A DNA stretch of 31,178 bases from Nemertoderma westbladi. Its lineage: Eukaryota; Xenacoelomorpha; Nemertodermatida; Nemertodermatidae. The position numbers and the translations under genes were made by a program. Location: contig JAUCBJ010004305.1 in the NCBI GenBank assembly GCA_032718475.1, positions 1-31,178 of the forward strand, written 5' to 3'. Numbering within the stretch: the stretch's first letter is position 1; every line of letters starts with the position of its first letter. Shown in pieces: positions 21,153 to 31,178 of the stretch. A model generated the notes under the pieces. That model was not told where the DNA came from and searched no databases. It saw nothing but the letters and a program-made list of their open reading frames with translations.

Positions 21153-22793
21153 TCAGGACTTTGAGGAGCCGAAACGACCGCGTTTCAGCTGTAGTTTCCC
21201 GAGCAATGACTGAACGCTGGAACGCACATCGAAGTTCCACACGGAGCCGTAGCGTTCCTGCCGTTCCACGCGTTTTCGTGCCTGTTCGCTCTTCACGTGG
21301 GCCTCCATACAGCGCTGGTAGCGCAGCTTGCACGCGTTCTCAACGGCCCGCGCTAGCTCGCCCGCATCCGGCTCGCAGTGGTACACGTGGCACACGAACT
21401 CGTGCCGATCGTTGGCCGCAATGAACGCGAACTTGCGGGGATCGCGACCCACGCCGAGAAAGGAGACGTAGCGAACCCGAGTCTCGGAGCGAAGCGAGCC
21501 ATCCCGTCGGTCCAACGAGCGCAGCGTCGAGGGGCAGACCTCGATCCGGACGGGGATCCGGGCCGAGGTCACCAACGCGGCGACCGCGCGGTGCACCGTC
21601 TCCATCCCCGTCGCGCGGTCCACCGCCACCGACCCAACCAACTCGGCGTTGTAGACACGACTCGCTTCGCTCGGCTCCGGCAGCTCCGCTTCACGCAACG
21701 GCAACGCGTTCGGCGGCATGGAGACGGGCCGTTGTCTAGCGACGCGACCGCACAGGGCGCCCAACGCCGCCGCTACTTCCGCTGCGGGAGTCTCGCAGCA
21801 GCGCAGCACATGGCAGCGGTAGCGGCGCGAGTGGCGCGCGACGAAGGCGAAGTCCCGCGGGTTGGATCGGCCGACGCCCCAGACCCGGATAGCAGCCACC
21901 GATGCGGTGACAACATCCACACCGCGGTCCCTGTCCATTAACGACAGTTTCTCGTCCGAGAACACCATATAGAGGCGGCGGTTGTGGCGCCCCCCACTGG
22001 GGCTACAGTCCCCCGCGCCGCCGCTCAGCTGGGCGATGCAGTTATTGACGGCGACCCTGGATCTGTTGGCCACCAACTCTTCGGCGCGGACCTCCACGCT
22101 GCCGACGTAGGTGACGGCGTAGGTGTTGGCGTCGTCGGTGGTACAACTGAGTAGGTTCCCATCGGAGGTGGAAGAGGAAACCTGGGGGCCGAAAGGGGAG
22201 AGTGGGGGTGAAGGATCAGGGAGGGAGGGATCGGGGAGGGAGGGATCCCCATCCCTCTCAGCCTCACCCTGCAGAGACGACCTTCTACTGAACTCGAACG
22301 GAACTATGGACTCCGCGGTGTTCCCCATCGGACGGATCCACTGGGTGGTCCCGGACTTTACGTGCCAGTAGTATGTTCCCATGTCGTCGTGGACCTCCCT
22401 CCAGCCCAAGGGTAGACCGCTACCCGGTGTCCCCCCTGGGGAGTCACTGAACTCAACCTTACGAACCGATGGCCCGCTATCTAGTCGCAGAGTGGCCGGC
22501 CGGTTAGGTTTGCTCACACGATTCGGTTTAACCCGCATGGTAACTGAATCCTTTGGTTTGGTAACATCCGGCATCCCGTCCAGGGAATCCATTGACATCG
22601 TCTTCTCCTCGGCTCTCAACCCCTTACCTAGAGCGTCTAATGAAACTTCCTCTGGAATACAAGGCGATTCTGCTGAACAATCTTGTAATTCTTTGAGTCT
22701 GACACTCGATGTGCTTGTGTATTGGTCCGAGTCTATGTCAACGCAATAACCACTGTCCTTGGAGTACACAGAACTGGTACTTTCCGAAGTCAT
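21153..22793 (-). CDS. FE65/APBB-family adaptor protein (WW + PTB1 + PTB2), complete single-exon frame
   Basis: A 546-residue protein of the FE65 (amyloid-beta precursor protein-binding family B) type. The N-terminal ~120 residues are Ser/Asp-rich and probably disordered. A WW domain lies at about 127-155 (LPLGW, YYWHV, GTTQW, P155); in this family it binds proline-rich partners. A low-complexity DPSLPDPS stretch is at 183-196. PTB1 spans about 224-350 (VAVNNCIAQL, IRVWGVGR, DFAFVAR, CHVLRC) and PTB2 about 380-497 (YVSFLGVGRD, CHVYHCEPDA, ACKLRYQRC). In known members PTB2 binds the NPTY tail of APP-like receptors, and PTB1 binds partners such as LRP-type receptors and transcription cofactors, so the protein is expected at membranes and in the nucleus. 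The start is the first ATG of an open frame covering all domains. The length is close to the shorter vertebrate paralogues. The coding sequence is clearly more GC-rich than its surroundings. No intron interrupts it; a non-coding 5' exon is possible but unproven. Family confidence is high. No paralogue symbol is assigned. Confidence 0.95.
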   Translation of the reverse strand: MTSESTSSVYSKDSGYCVDIDSDQYTSTSSVRLKELQDCSAESPCIPEEVSLDALGKGLRAEEKTMSMDSLDGMPDVTKPKDSVTMRVKPNRVSKPNRPATLRLDSGPSVRKVEFSDSPGGTPGSGLPLGWREVHDDMGTYYWHVKSGTTQWIRPMGNTAESIVPFEFSRRSSLQGEAERDGDPSLPDPSLPDPSPPLSPFGPQVSSSTSDGNLLSCTTDDANTYAVTYVGSVEVRAEELVANRSRVAVNNCIAQLSGGAGDCSPSGGRHNRRLYMVFSDEKLSLMDRDRGVDVVTASVAAIRVWGVGRSNPRDFAFVARHSRRYRCHVLRCCETPAAEVAAALGALCGRVARQRPVSMPPNALPLREAELPEPSEASRVYNAELVGSVAVDRATGMETVHRAVAALVTSARIPVRIEVCPSTLRSLDRRDGSLRSETRVRYVSFLGVGRDPRKFAFIAANDRHEFVCHVYHCEPDAGELARAVENACKLRYQRCMEAHVKSEQARKRVERQERYGSVWNFDVRSSVQSLLGKLQLKRGRFGSSKS

Positions 22794-23403
22794 GCTTTGG
22801 TTAGGTAACTAAGAAACTGTCGGCGCTTTTACCTGAAGCATATTAAATTCAGATGTCCAACCAAACCAGACTGCCAGATGTCTAGATGCTAGAAGCCTGG
22901 AAGCAGTAAAGGTACAACACGCTGCTATGCTATGCTATGCTGGGTTGGTTGACGCCACAAGTACTGAAGTGCAACAAACTGCTGAACTGTGCACATTGAC
23001 TGATTGAAACATACCGGTAAGAGTGAAGGTGAACAAAATAGGCCTAACTGGACATACATCAACAAGACACCAAGACATAAATTATTGCAGATTGATGACA
23101 AGCAATTGCAATAATGTTGTAATGTCAGAATGTACCGGTAGTACAGTAATTGTAGTAGCCTAGTCGAATTCAAAAAGGCAGTGATTTTTTATGTCAATTT
23201 ATTTGACTTTTTTGTCACTTTTTTTTCAATAGTATCTACATCCAGACATCATTGTCCAGAATAGGGTGTTTCCCTTCACTTCTATGGGGCTTTCTATTAT
23301 TCCTACCTGTCCCATGTCCTGTCCCATTGTCTAATGATTTCCAACCTGTCCAATATAGGGGCATCCAATCAAATCATCATATGAGCCAACTCCTCTTCAT
23401 CGG
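22794..23403. other. FE65 upstream region (right copy), no recognisable promoter
   Basis: About 610 bp separate the FE65 start codon from the foldback structure. A short CTATG repeat lies near 22923-22941. On the minus strand TTTCTTAG lies shortly before the ATG and could be a weak splice acceptor for a 5' UTR exon. Isolated GTCC..ATAGGG motifs at about 23253-23269 and 23348-23364 resemble the foldback repeat units and may be eroded copies. No TATA box or initiator could be assigned. Confidence 0.4.
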
Positions 23404-23950
23404 ACCAATACCAACATTCCTAAAGTTAGGCATCCTGCTTATTGGCTATATAATGTAAAGGTTAATGGAAAATTCCACTGATATATAATCCAAGTGTCAA
23501 CTACGAATCCAGGGCTCATTATAACAACCTATACTGGACAGAGCAACGTATTTGGGACAAGAGCTGGTTGAGGTATATGTACAGTGGAAATTCCCATTCT
23601 AAATAAGGGCATTTGGAATACTTGTTCCCTAGTTATGGTTAAATATATACTGTGGGTGCCTTGCAAATGGCCTGTAAGACTGTGATGCATTATAGGCTAT
23701 AGTGTCATCATAGTCATGTTATTTAATTTCATGTTGTACAATTTATTCATAATGTGCAATTTATCATGTAGTGCAATTTATTCATTATGCAATTTATTCA
23801 TTGTGCAATTTATTCATGTGGTGCAATTTATTCACTTATAATAAATCTAAATACATTCGTATATTAATAATTAAATGACAATCAAATTAGTGATATCGCA
23901 ACCTCCTCCCCCGGACTCAACTTCATCCCAAATAGTCCTTAATAAGTCTT
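23404..23950 (+). repeat. Outer single-copy terminal inverted repeat, left
   Basis: Matches 30150-30691 in inverted orientation, including the conserved pieces GGTTAATGG, CTGATATATAATCCAAGTGT, CAAATGGCCTGTAAGACTGT and AGTGATATCGCAACCTCCTC. It contains a short minisatellite at 23731-23838. Confidence 0.85.
23731..23838. repeat. GTGCAATTTATTCAT minisatellite, ~6 imperfect copies
   Basis: Imperfect copies of GTGCAATTTATTCAT with 1-4 bp spacers. The inverted counterpart lies at 30281-30370 in the right arm, with different substitutions and spacers. Confidence 0.85.
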
Positions 23951-25494
23951 AAATTTTCCTCAAATAGGTTGTGAGTGTCCCATATAGGGTGTTTGTGTCC
24001 CATATAGGTTGATTTTGTCCAAAATAGCCTGTAGCTTTATCAAAATTATTTCAAATAGTTTATAAATGTAAAGGAATACTGAAAAGAATATTGACTTCAT
24101 AATCATAGCTTTAATTCCAATTTGTCCCAAATAGGTTGTTTATGTCCCATATAGGGTGTTTGTGTCCCACACAGGGTGTTTTTATACCAAATAGCATGTA
24201 ACTTTCTCAAAATGATTTCTCAAAACGTAGTTTCTAAATGTAATGGAATAATAAAAAGAATATAGAATTCACTATCATAGCTTTAATTTCAATTTGTCCC
24301 AAATAGGTTGTTTTTGTCCCATACAGGGTGTTTGTGTCCCGTATAGGGTGTGAATTGCTTATAATGATTTCAAATATTTTCTAAATGTAATGGAATACTC
24401 AAAAGAATATCGAATTCACTATCATAGCTTTAATTTAAATTTGTCCCAAATAGGTTGTTTATATCCCATATAGGGTGTTTGTGTCCCATAGAGGGTGTTT
24501 GTGTCCCAAATTGCGTGTGACTTTCTCAAAATGATTTTACATAGTTTATAAATCTCATGGAATCCTCAAAAGAATATAGAATTCACTACCATAGATTTAA
24601 TTTCAATTTGTCCCAAATAGGTTGTTTTTGTCCCATATAGGGTGTTTGTGTCCCGTATAGGGTGTGTATTGCTTATAATAATTTCAAGTAGTTTCTAAAT
24701 GTAATGGAATAATAAAAAGAATATAGAATTCACTATCATAGCTTTAATTTCAATTTGTCCCAAATAGGTTGTTTTTGTCCCATATAGGGTGTTTGTGTCC
24801 CGTATAGGGTGTGAATTGCTTATAATGATTTCAAATATTTTCTAAATGTAATGGAATACTCAAAAGAATATAGAATTCAATATCATAGCTTTAATTTAAA
24901 TTTGTCCCAAATAGGTTGTTTATGTCCCATATAGGGTGTTTGTCTCCCATATAGGGTGTTTGTGTCCCAAATTGCGTGTGACTTTCTCAAAATGATTTTA
25001 CATAGTTTATAAATATAATGGAATACTCAAAAGAAAATAGAATTCACTATCATAGCTTTAATTTCAATTTGTCCCAAATAGGTTGTTTTTGTCCCATATA
25101 GGGTGTTTGTGTGCCAAATAGCGTGTGACTTTCTCAAAATGATTTTACATAGTTTATAAATATAATGGAATACTTAAAAGAAAATATAATTCACTATCAT
25201 TTTTTCTTTAATTTAAATTTGCCCCAAATAGGTTGTTTGTGTCCTGTATAGGGTGTTTCTGTCCTGAATAGGGGAATACAGCTTGCCAAACATATTGTTG
25301 CTGAATAGGGTGTACATTTCTTATAATGATTTTAAATAGTTTCTAAATGTAATGGAATACTCAAAAGAAAATATAATTCACTATCATAGCTTTAATTTAA
25401 ATTTGTCAAAAATAGGTTGTTTATGTCCCATATAGGGTGTTTGTGTCCCAAATGGCGTGTGACTTTCTCAAAATGATTTTACATAGTTTATAAA
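23950..25494 (+). repeat. Left foldback array, ~9 units of ~150-180 bp
   Basis: Each unit reads TTTGTCCCAAATAGGTTGTT, then one to three copies of a ~20-bp subrepeat (GTCCCATATAGGGTGTTTGT), then one of two bodies (CTTATAATGATTTCAAATA or CTTTCTCAAAATGATTTTAC), then ATGGAATACTCAAAAGAATA and a CATAGCTTTAATT anchor. About nine anchors are visible between 24105 and 25395. Unit length varies mainly with the number of 20-bp subrepeats. Confidence 0.9.
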
Positions 25495-25525
25495 GAAAAA
25501 ATACTTTTTTTATTATTCCATTATA

Positions 25526-28500
25526 TTTATAAACTATGTAAAATCATTTTGAGAAAGTCATACGCTATTTGGGACACAAACACCCTATATGGGACACAAA
25601 CACCCTATATGGGACATAAACAACCTATTTGGGACAAATTTAAATTAAAGCTATGATACTGAATTCTATTTTCTTTTGAGTATTCCATTACATTTCGAAA
25701 CTATTTGGAATCATTATAAGCACTTCACACCCTATACCGGACACAAACACCCTATATGGGACACAAACAACCTATTTGGGACAAATTTAAATTAAAGCTA
25801 TGATAGTGGATTCTATTTTCTTTTGAGTATTTCCATTATATTTATAAACTATGTAAAATAATTTTGAGAAAGTCATACGCTATTTGGCACACAAACACCC
25901 TATATGGGACAAAAACAACCTATTTGGGACAAATTTAAATTAAAGCTATGATACTGAATTATATTTTCTTTTGAGTATTCCATTATATTTATAAACTATG
26001 ATAAATCATTTTGAGAAAGTCACACGCTATTTGGGACACAAACACCCTATATGGGACACAAACACCCTATATGGGACATAAACAACCTATTTGGGACAAA
26101 TTTAAATTAAAGCTATGATAGTGGATTCTATTTTCTTTTGAGTATTTCCATTATATTTATAAACTATGTAAAATAATTTTGAGAAAGTCATACGCTATTT
26201 GGCACACAAACACCCTATATGGGACAAAAACAACCTATTTGGGACAAATTTAAATTAAAGCAATGATAGTGAATTCTATATTCTTTTGAGTATTCCATTA
26301 CATTTCGAAACTATTTGAAATCATTATAGGCACTTCACACCCTATACCGGACACAAACACCCTATATGGGACACAAACAACCTATTTGGGACAAATTTAA
26401 ATTAAAGCTATGATAGTGGATTCTATATTCTTTTGAGTATTCCACTACATTTCGAAACTATTTGAAATCTATTATAAGCACTTCACACCCTTTACGGGAC
26501 ACAAACACCCTATATGGGACAAAAACAACCTATTTGGGACAAATTGAAATTAAAGCTATGGTAGTGAATTCTATATTCTTTTGAGTATTCCATGAGATTT
26601 AGAAACTAATTAAAATCACTTTGAGAAAGTAACACGCTATTTGGGACACAAACACCCTATATGGGACACAAACAACCTATTTGGGACAAATTTAAATGAA
26701 AGCTATGATAGTGAATTCTATTTTCTTTTAAGTATTCCATTACATTTCGAAACTATTTGGAATCATTATAAGCACTTCACACCCTATACCGGACATAAAC
26801 ACCCTATATGGGACACAAACAACCTATTTGGGACAAATTTAAATTAAAGCTATGATAGTGGATTCTATTTTCTTTTGAGTATTTCCATTATATTTATAAA
26901 CTATGTAAAATAATTTTGAGGAAGTCATACGCTATTAGGCCCGCAAACACCCTATATGGGACAAAAACAACCTATTTGGGACAAATTTAAATTAAAGCTA
27001 TGATACTGAATTATATTTTCGTTTGTTTATTCCATTATATTTATAAACTATGTAAAATCATTTTGAGAAAGTCACACGCTATTTGGGACACAAACACCAT
27101 ATATGGGACATAAACAACCTATTTGGGACAAATTTAAATTAAAGCTATGATAGTGGATTCTATTTTCTTTTGAGTATTTCCATTATATTTATAAACTATG
27201 TAAAATAATTTTGAGAAAGTCATACGCTATTTGGCACACAAACACCCTATATGGGACAAAAACAACCTATTTGGGACAAATTTAAATTAAAGCTATGATA
27301 CTGAATTATATTTTCTTTTGAGTATTCCATGAGATTTAGAAACTAATTAAAATCATTTTGAGAAAGTGACACGCTATTTGGGACACAAACACCCTATATG
27401 GGACACAAACAACCTATTTGGGACAAATTTAAATGAAAGCTATGATAGTGAATTCTATTTTCTTTTGAGTATTCCATTACATTTCGAAACTATTTGGAAT
27501 CATTATAAGCACTTCACACCCTATACCGGACACAAACACCCTATATGGGACACAAACAACCTATTTGGGACAAATTTAAATTAAAGCTATGATAGTGGAT
27601 TCTATTTTCTTTTGAGTATTTCCATTATATTTATAAACTATGTAAAATAATTTTGAGAAAGTCATACGCTATTTGGCACACAAACACCCTATATGGGACA
27701 AAAACAACCTATTTGGGACAAATTTAAATTAAAGCTATGATACTGAATTATATTTTCTTTTGAGTATTCCATTATATTTATAAACTATGTAAATCATTTT
27801 GAGAAAGTCACACGCTATTTGGGACACAAACACCCTATATGGGACACAAACACCCTATATGGGACATAAACAACCTATTTGGGACAAATTTAAATTAAAG
27901 CTATGATAGTGGATTCTATTTTCTTTTGAGTATTTCCATTATATTTATAAACTATGTAAAATAATTTTGAGAAAGTCATACGCTATTTGGCACACAAACA
28001 CCCTATATGGGACAAAAACAACCTATTTGGGACAAATTTAAATTAAAGCTATGATAGTGAATTCTATATTCTTTTGAGTATTCCATTACATTTCGAAACT
28101 ATTTGAAATCATTATAGGCACTTCACACCCTATACCGGACACAAACACCCTATATGGGACACAAACAACCTATTTGGGACAAATTTAAATTAAAGCTATG
28201 ATAGTGGATTCTATATTCTTTTGAGTATTCCACTACATTTCGAAACTATTTGAAATCTATTATAAGCACTTCACACCCTTTACGGGACACAAACACCCTA
28301 TATGGGACAAAAACAACCTATTTGGGACAAATTGAAATTAAAGCTATGGTAGTGAATTCTATATTCTTTTGAGTATTCCATGAGATTTAGAAACTAATTA
28401 AAATCACTTTGAGAAAGTAACACGCTATTTGGGACACAAACACCCTATATGGGACACAAACAACCTATTTGGGACAAATTTAAATGAAAGCTATGATAGT

Positions 28501-30150
28501 GAATTCTATTTTCTTTTAAGTATTCCATTACATTTCGAAACTATTTGGAATCATTATAAGCACTTCACACCCTATACCGGACATAAACACCCTATATGGG
28601 ACACAAACAACCTATTTGGGACAAATTTAAATTAAAGCTATGATAGTGGATTCTATTTTCTTTTGAGTATTTCCATTATATTTATAAACTATGTAAAATA
28701 ATTTTGAGGAAGTCATACGCTATTAGGCCCGCAAACACCCTATATGGGACAAAAACAACCTATTTGGGACAAATTTAAATTAAAGCTATGATACTGAATT
28801 ATATTTTCGTTTGTTTATTCCATTATATTTATAAACTATGTAAAATCATTTTGAGAAAGTCACACGCTATTTGGGACACAAACACCATATATGGGACATA
28901 AACAACCTATTTGGGACAAATTTAAATTAAAGCTATGATAGTGGATTCTATTTTCTTTTGAGTATTTCCATTATATTTATAAACTATGTAAAATAATTTT
29001 GAGAGTCATACGCCTTTTGGCACACAAACACCCTATATGGGACAAAAACAACCTATTTGGGACAAATTTAAATTAAAGCTATGATAGTGGATTCTATTTT
29101 CTTTTGAGTATTCCATTACATTTCGAAAATATTTGAAATCATTATAAGCAATTCACACCCTTTACGGGACACAAACACCCTATATGGGACACAAACAACC
29201 TATTTGGAACAAATTTAAATTAAAGCTATGATAGTGGATTCTATTTTCTTTTGAGTATTTCCATTATATTTATAAACTATGTAAAATCATTTTGAGAAAG
29301 TCATACGCTATTTGGCACAAAAACACCCTATATGGGACAAAAACAACCTATTTGGGACAAATTTAAATTATAGCTATAATACTGAATTATATTTTCTTTT
29401 GAGTATTCCATTATATTTATAAACTATGTAAAATCATTTTGAGAAAGTCACACGCTATTTGAGACTTAAACACCCTATATGGGACACAAACACCCTATAT
29501 GGGACATAAACAACCTATTTGGGACAAATATAAATTAAAGCTATGATAGTGAATTCTATATTCTTTTGAGTATTCCATTACATTTAGAAAATATTTGAAA
29601 TCATTATACGCAATTCACACCCTATACGGGACACAAACACCCTATATGGGACAAAAGCAACCTATTTGGGACAAATTGAAATTAAAGCTATGATAGTGGA
29701 TTCTATTTTCTTTTGAGTATTTCCATTATATTTATAAACTATGTAAAATAATTTTGAGAAAGTCATACGCCTTTTGGCACACCAACATCCTATATGGGAC
29801 AAAAACAACCTATTTGGGACAAATTTAAATTAAAGCTATGACAGTGGATTCTATTTTCTTTTGAGTATTTCCATTATATTTATAAACTACGTAAAATCAT
29901 TTTGAGAAAGTCATACGCTATTTGGGACACAAATACCCTATATGGGACACAAACACCCTATATGGGACACAAACACCCTATATATGGGACACAAACAACC
30001 TATTTGGGACAAATTTAAATGAAAGCTATGATATTGAATTCTATATTCTTTTGGGTATTCCATTACATTTCGAAACTATTCGAAATCATTATAAGCACTT
30101 CACACCCTATACGGGACACAAACACCCTATATGGGACACAAACAACCTAT
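25526..30150 (-). repeat. Right foldback array, ~30 units of ~150 bp
   Basis: Same unit in the opposite orientation. About 30 AAAGCTATGAT-type anchors lie between 25650 and 30030, mean spacing about 151 bp. Two body types recur: one with CATTTCGAAACTATTTG and CACTTCACACCCTATA, one with TTTATAAACTATGTAAAATC and AAGTCACACGCTATTTGG. Short open frames encoding GHKHPIWDTNNLFGTNLN are by-products of the repeat. Confidence 0.9.
25655..29005. repeat. Higher-order duplication within the right array (offset 1788 bp)
   Basis: About 25655-27217 reappears at about 27443-29005 with only a few differences (for example CAATGAT versus CTATGAT, and a 1-bp indel in CTATGATAAATC versus CTATGTAAATC). Similarity then drops near 29005 (GAGAAAGTCATACG versus GAGAGTCATACG, and following). 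Confidence 0.8.
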
Positions 30151-30691
30151 TTGAGTCAAATTTAAGACTTATTAAGGACTATTTGGGATGAAGTTGAGTC
30201 TGGGGGAGGAGGTTGCGATATCACTAATTTGATTGTCATCTAATTATTATTATACGAACGTATTTAGATTTATTATATGTGAATAAATTGCACCACATGA
30301 ATAAATTGCACAATGAATAAATTTGCACAACATCAATAAAGTGCACAATACGAATAAATTGCACAACATGAAATGAAATAACGTGACTATGGTGACACTA
30401 TAGCCTATAATGCATCACAGTCTTACAGGCCATTTGCAAGGCACCCACAGTATATCTTTAACCATAACTAGGGAACATGTATTCCAAATGCCCTTATTTA
30501 GAATGGGAATTTCCACTGTACATATACCTCAACCAGCTCTTGTCCCAGTTGCTCTGTCCAGTATAGGTTGTTATAATGAGCCCCGGATTCGTAGCTGACA
30601 CTTGGATTATATATCAGTGGAATTTCCCATTAACCTTTACATTATATAGCCAATAAGGGAGATGCCTAACTTTAGGAATGTTGGTATTGGT
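30150..30691 (-). repeat. Outer single-copy terminal inverted repeat, right
   Basis: Inverted counterpart of 23404-23950. It ends at TTGGTATTGGT (30691); beyond it the two flanks are unrelated. Confidence 0.85.
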
Positions 30692-31178
30692 GTAAAAGCC
30701 TTTGCTGAATTGCCCCGTTATTTTTATTATCTTTTACATTAAAATACTCTGTAGTTGATTTAATAAGTGTAAGAGACCGTATTATTGCTGTATCGGTGTT
30801 TTTAGAGGATCTAAGACCTATTTCCTCCGTATGTGTACTGTGAAAGGCATATTTTATGATTCTATGGCAATTCGTGACGCAAAGGGGTGATAGCTACTCT
30901 TGAACAGTAGTTACTATGACTACGGTTAACAGCTGACATTCATACGTGTTGATTTCCTTTGTTCTACGGCGTCTCTCAGTTCAGTCAGCCAATTAGAGCG
31001 TTTTTGTGGCTCCTTGTACAGAAAATTTCCGAGAAATGACGCAATGCCTATGTGCAGTGTTTACATTCAGTCTTGAGCCAAAGAAAGAACGGCTTGGAAG
31101 TATTTTGTGCTGTACTGCTTTTTAGTCGTACACTAGTAGGTTTAATTATAAAGGGCATATATCCTTTAACCTTGAATA
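30692..31178. other. Unassigned AT-rich flank
   Basis: No frame, RNA gene or repeat was recognised in these 487 bp. Isolated strings such as AGCCAATTAG and TGACGCAAT are too short to call as regulatory sites. Confidence 0.4.

Larger units (their letters stand above)
1..21741. repeat. Large palindrome: two ~7.49-kb inverted arms and a 6.76-kb spacer
   Basis: Positions 1-7492 are the reverse complement of 14250-21741. Landmarks in the two arms pair so that coordinates always sum to 21742: FE65 stop codons, the 21-bp, 15-bp and 16-bp repeat blocks, and several unique stretches. There is therefore no net insertion or deletion, even across roughly 140 copies of a 16-bp minisatellite, where indels arise quickly. 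No mismatch was found in the segments compared by eye. The inner boundary is sharp: identity stops after the CTAATTAA/TTAATTAG junction at 7492/14250. The outer boundary is not visible because position 1 already lies inside the repeat. A real young palindrome, gene conversion between arms, or an assembly artefact would all look like this. Confidence 0.97.
23404..30691. mobile_element. Foldback-type structure: long inverted repeat with tandem-repeat arms
   Basis: The ends ACCAATACCAA (23404-) and TTGGTATTGGT (to 30691) start an inverted repeat. It pairs 23404-25494 with 25526-30691 around a ~31-bp centre at 25495-25525. The outer ~540 bp of each arm are single-copy and match with a few percent substitutions and small indels (for example CAGAGCAACGTATTTGGGAC versus CAGAGCAACTGGGAC). 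The inner parts are tandem ~150-bp units in opposite orientation. This modular design (single-copy ends, tandem arrays, inverted arms, no coding sequence) is typical of foldback elements. No transposase and no clear target-site duplication were found. Confidence 0.75.

Noticed and set aside
1-21741. Palindrome as a simple missed-adapter or fold-back sequencing read
   Set aside because: Such artefacts normally have little or no spacer at the centre. Here a structured, non-palindromic 6.76-kb spacer separates the arms. Other assembly errors remain possible, so this is only a partial rejection.
21161-22749. Antisense frames over the FE65 gene (21161-21424, 21378-21941, 22123-22371, 22381-22749)
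   Set aside because: Shadows of a GC-rich coding sequence; composition follows the FE65 codons on the opposite strand.
23950-30150. Serum-response (CArG) boxes from CCTATATGG and CCTATTTGG
   Set aside because: A CArG box needs six A/T between CC and GG; these have five, and they simply repeat with the array.
26641-30191. Repeated small frames GHKHPIWDTNNLFGTNLN
   Set aside because: They are translations of the foldback tandem unit, appear only in some units, and the units contain stops and frameshifting length differences.
1-31178. tRNA, rRNA or small nuclear RNA genes
   Set aside because: No convincing A/B box pair, cloverleaf or rRNA-like stretch was seen on either strand by eye; a covariance-model scan was not possible.

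Overview
The window is animal (metazoan) nuclear DNA, almost certainly from an invertebrate. The only recognisable gene encodes an FE65/APBB adaptor protein (one WW domain and two PTB domains), a family restricted to animals. The rest is AT-rich and packed with minisatellites, short non-autonomous mobile elements and inverted repeats. The species cannot be named from sequence alone. Nothing bacterial or viral was recognised.

Layout. (1) Positions 1-21741 form one large inverted repeat (palindrome). Each arm is about 7.49 kb (1-7492 and 14250-21741) around a 6.76 kb spacer (7493-14249). Every place compared obeys x + y = 21742, so there are no net indels, and no mismatch was found in the stretches checked. 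The palindrome is cut by the left window edge and may extend further. From outside inwards each arm carries: the FE65 3' part, a 27-copy G-rich 21-bp minisatellite, AT-rich sequence, eight copies of a 15-bp repeat, more AT-rich sequence, a possible 1.2-kb terminal-inverted-repeat (TIR) element, a ~58-bp duplication, and about 140 copies of a 16-bp repeat. (2) The spacer is a head-to-tail cluster of five related non-autonomous elements. Their ends are short hairpins whose stem sequence differs between elements but stays self-complementary. Each complete element's left tip matches its own right tip. (3) The right-hand FE65 gene (21153-22793, minus strand) is complete and uninterrupted. The left copy is visible only from about residue 352 onward (2-589, plus strand). 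The two copies are tail to tail. (4) Positions 23404-30691 form a second, independent foldback structure. Its single-copy ends diverge by a few percent and its interior is ~150-bp tandem units, about 9 in the left arm and 30 in the right. (5) Positions 30692-31178 show nothing assignable.

Interpretation. The palindrome and the foldback look very different in age: one has apparently identical arms, the other visibly diverged arms. Exact arm identity fits a very recent inverted duplication, arm-to-arm gene conversion as in ampliconic sex-chromosome palindromes, or an assembly artefact. Sequence alone cannot decide. The most unusual signal is the element cluster with covarying hairpin termini, whose right-hand ends also mark both palindrome/spacer junctions. 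These resemble Helentron/Helitron2-like or INE-1/pearl-like rolling-circle relics (hairpin ends, a tetranucleotide microsatellite near the 3' end, no transposase), but that assignment is an inference.
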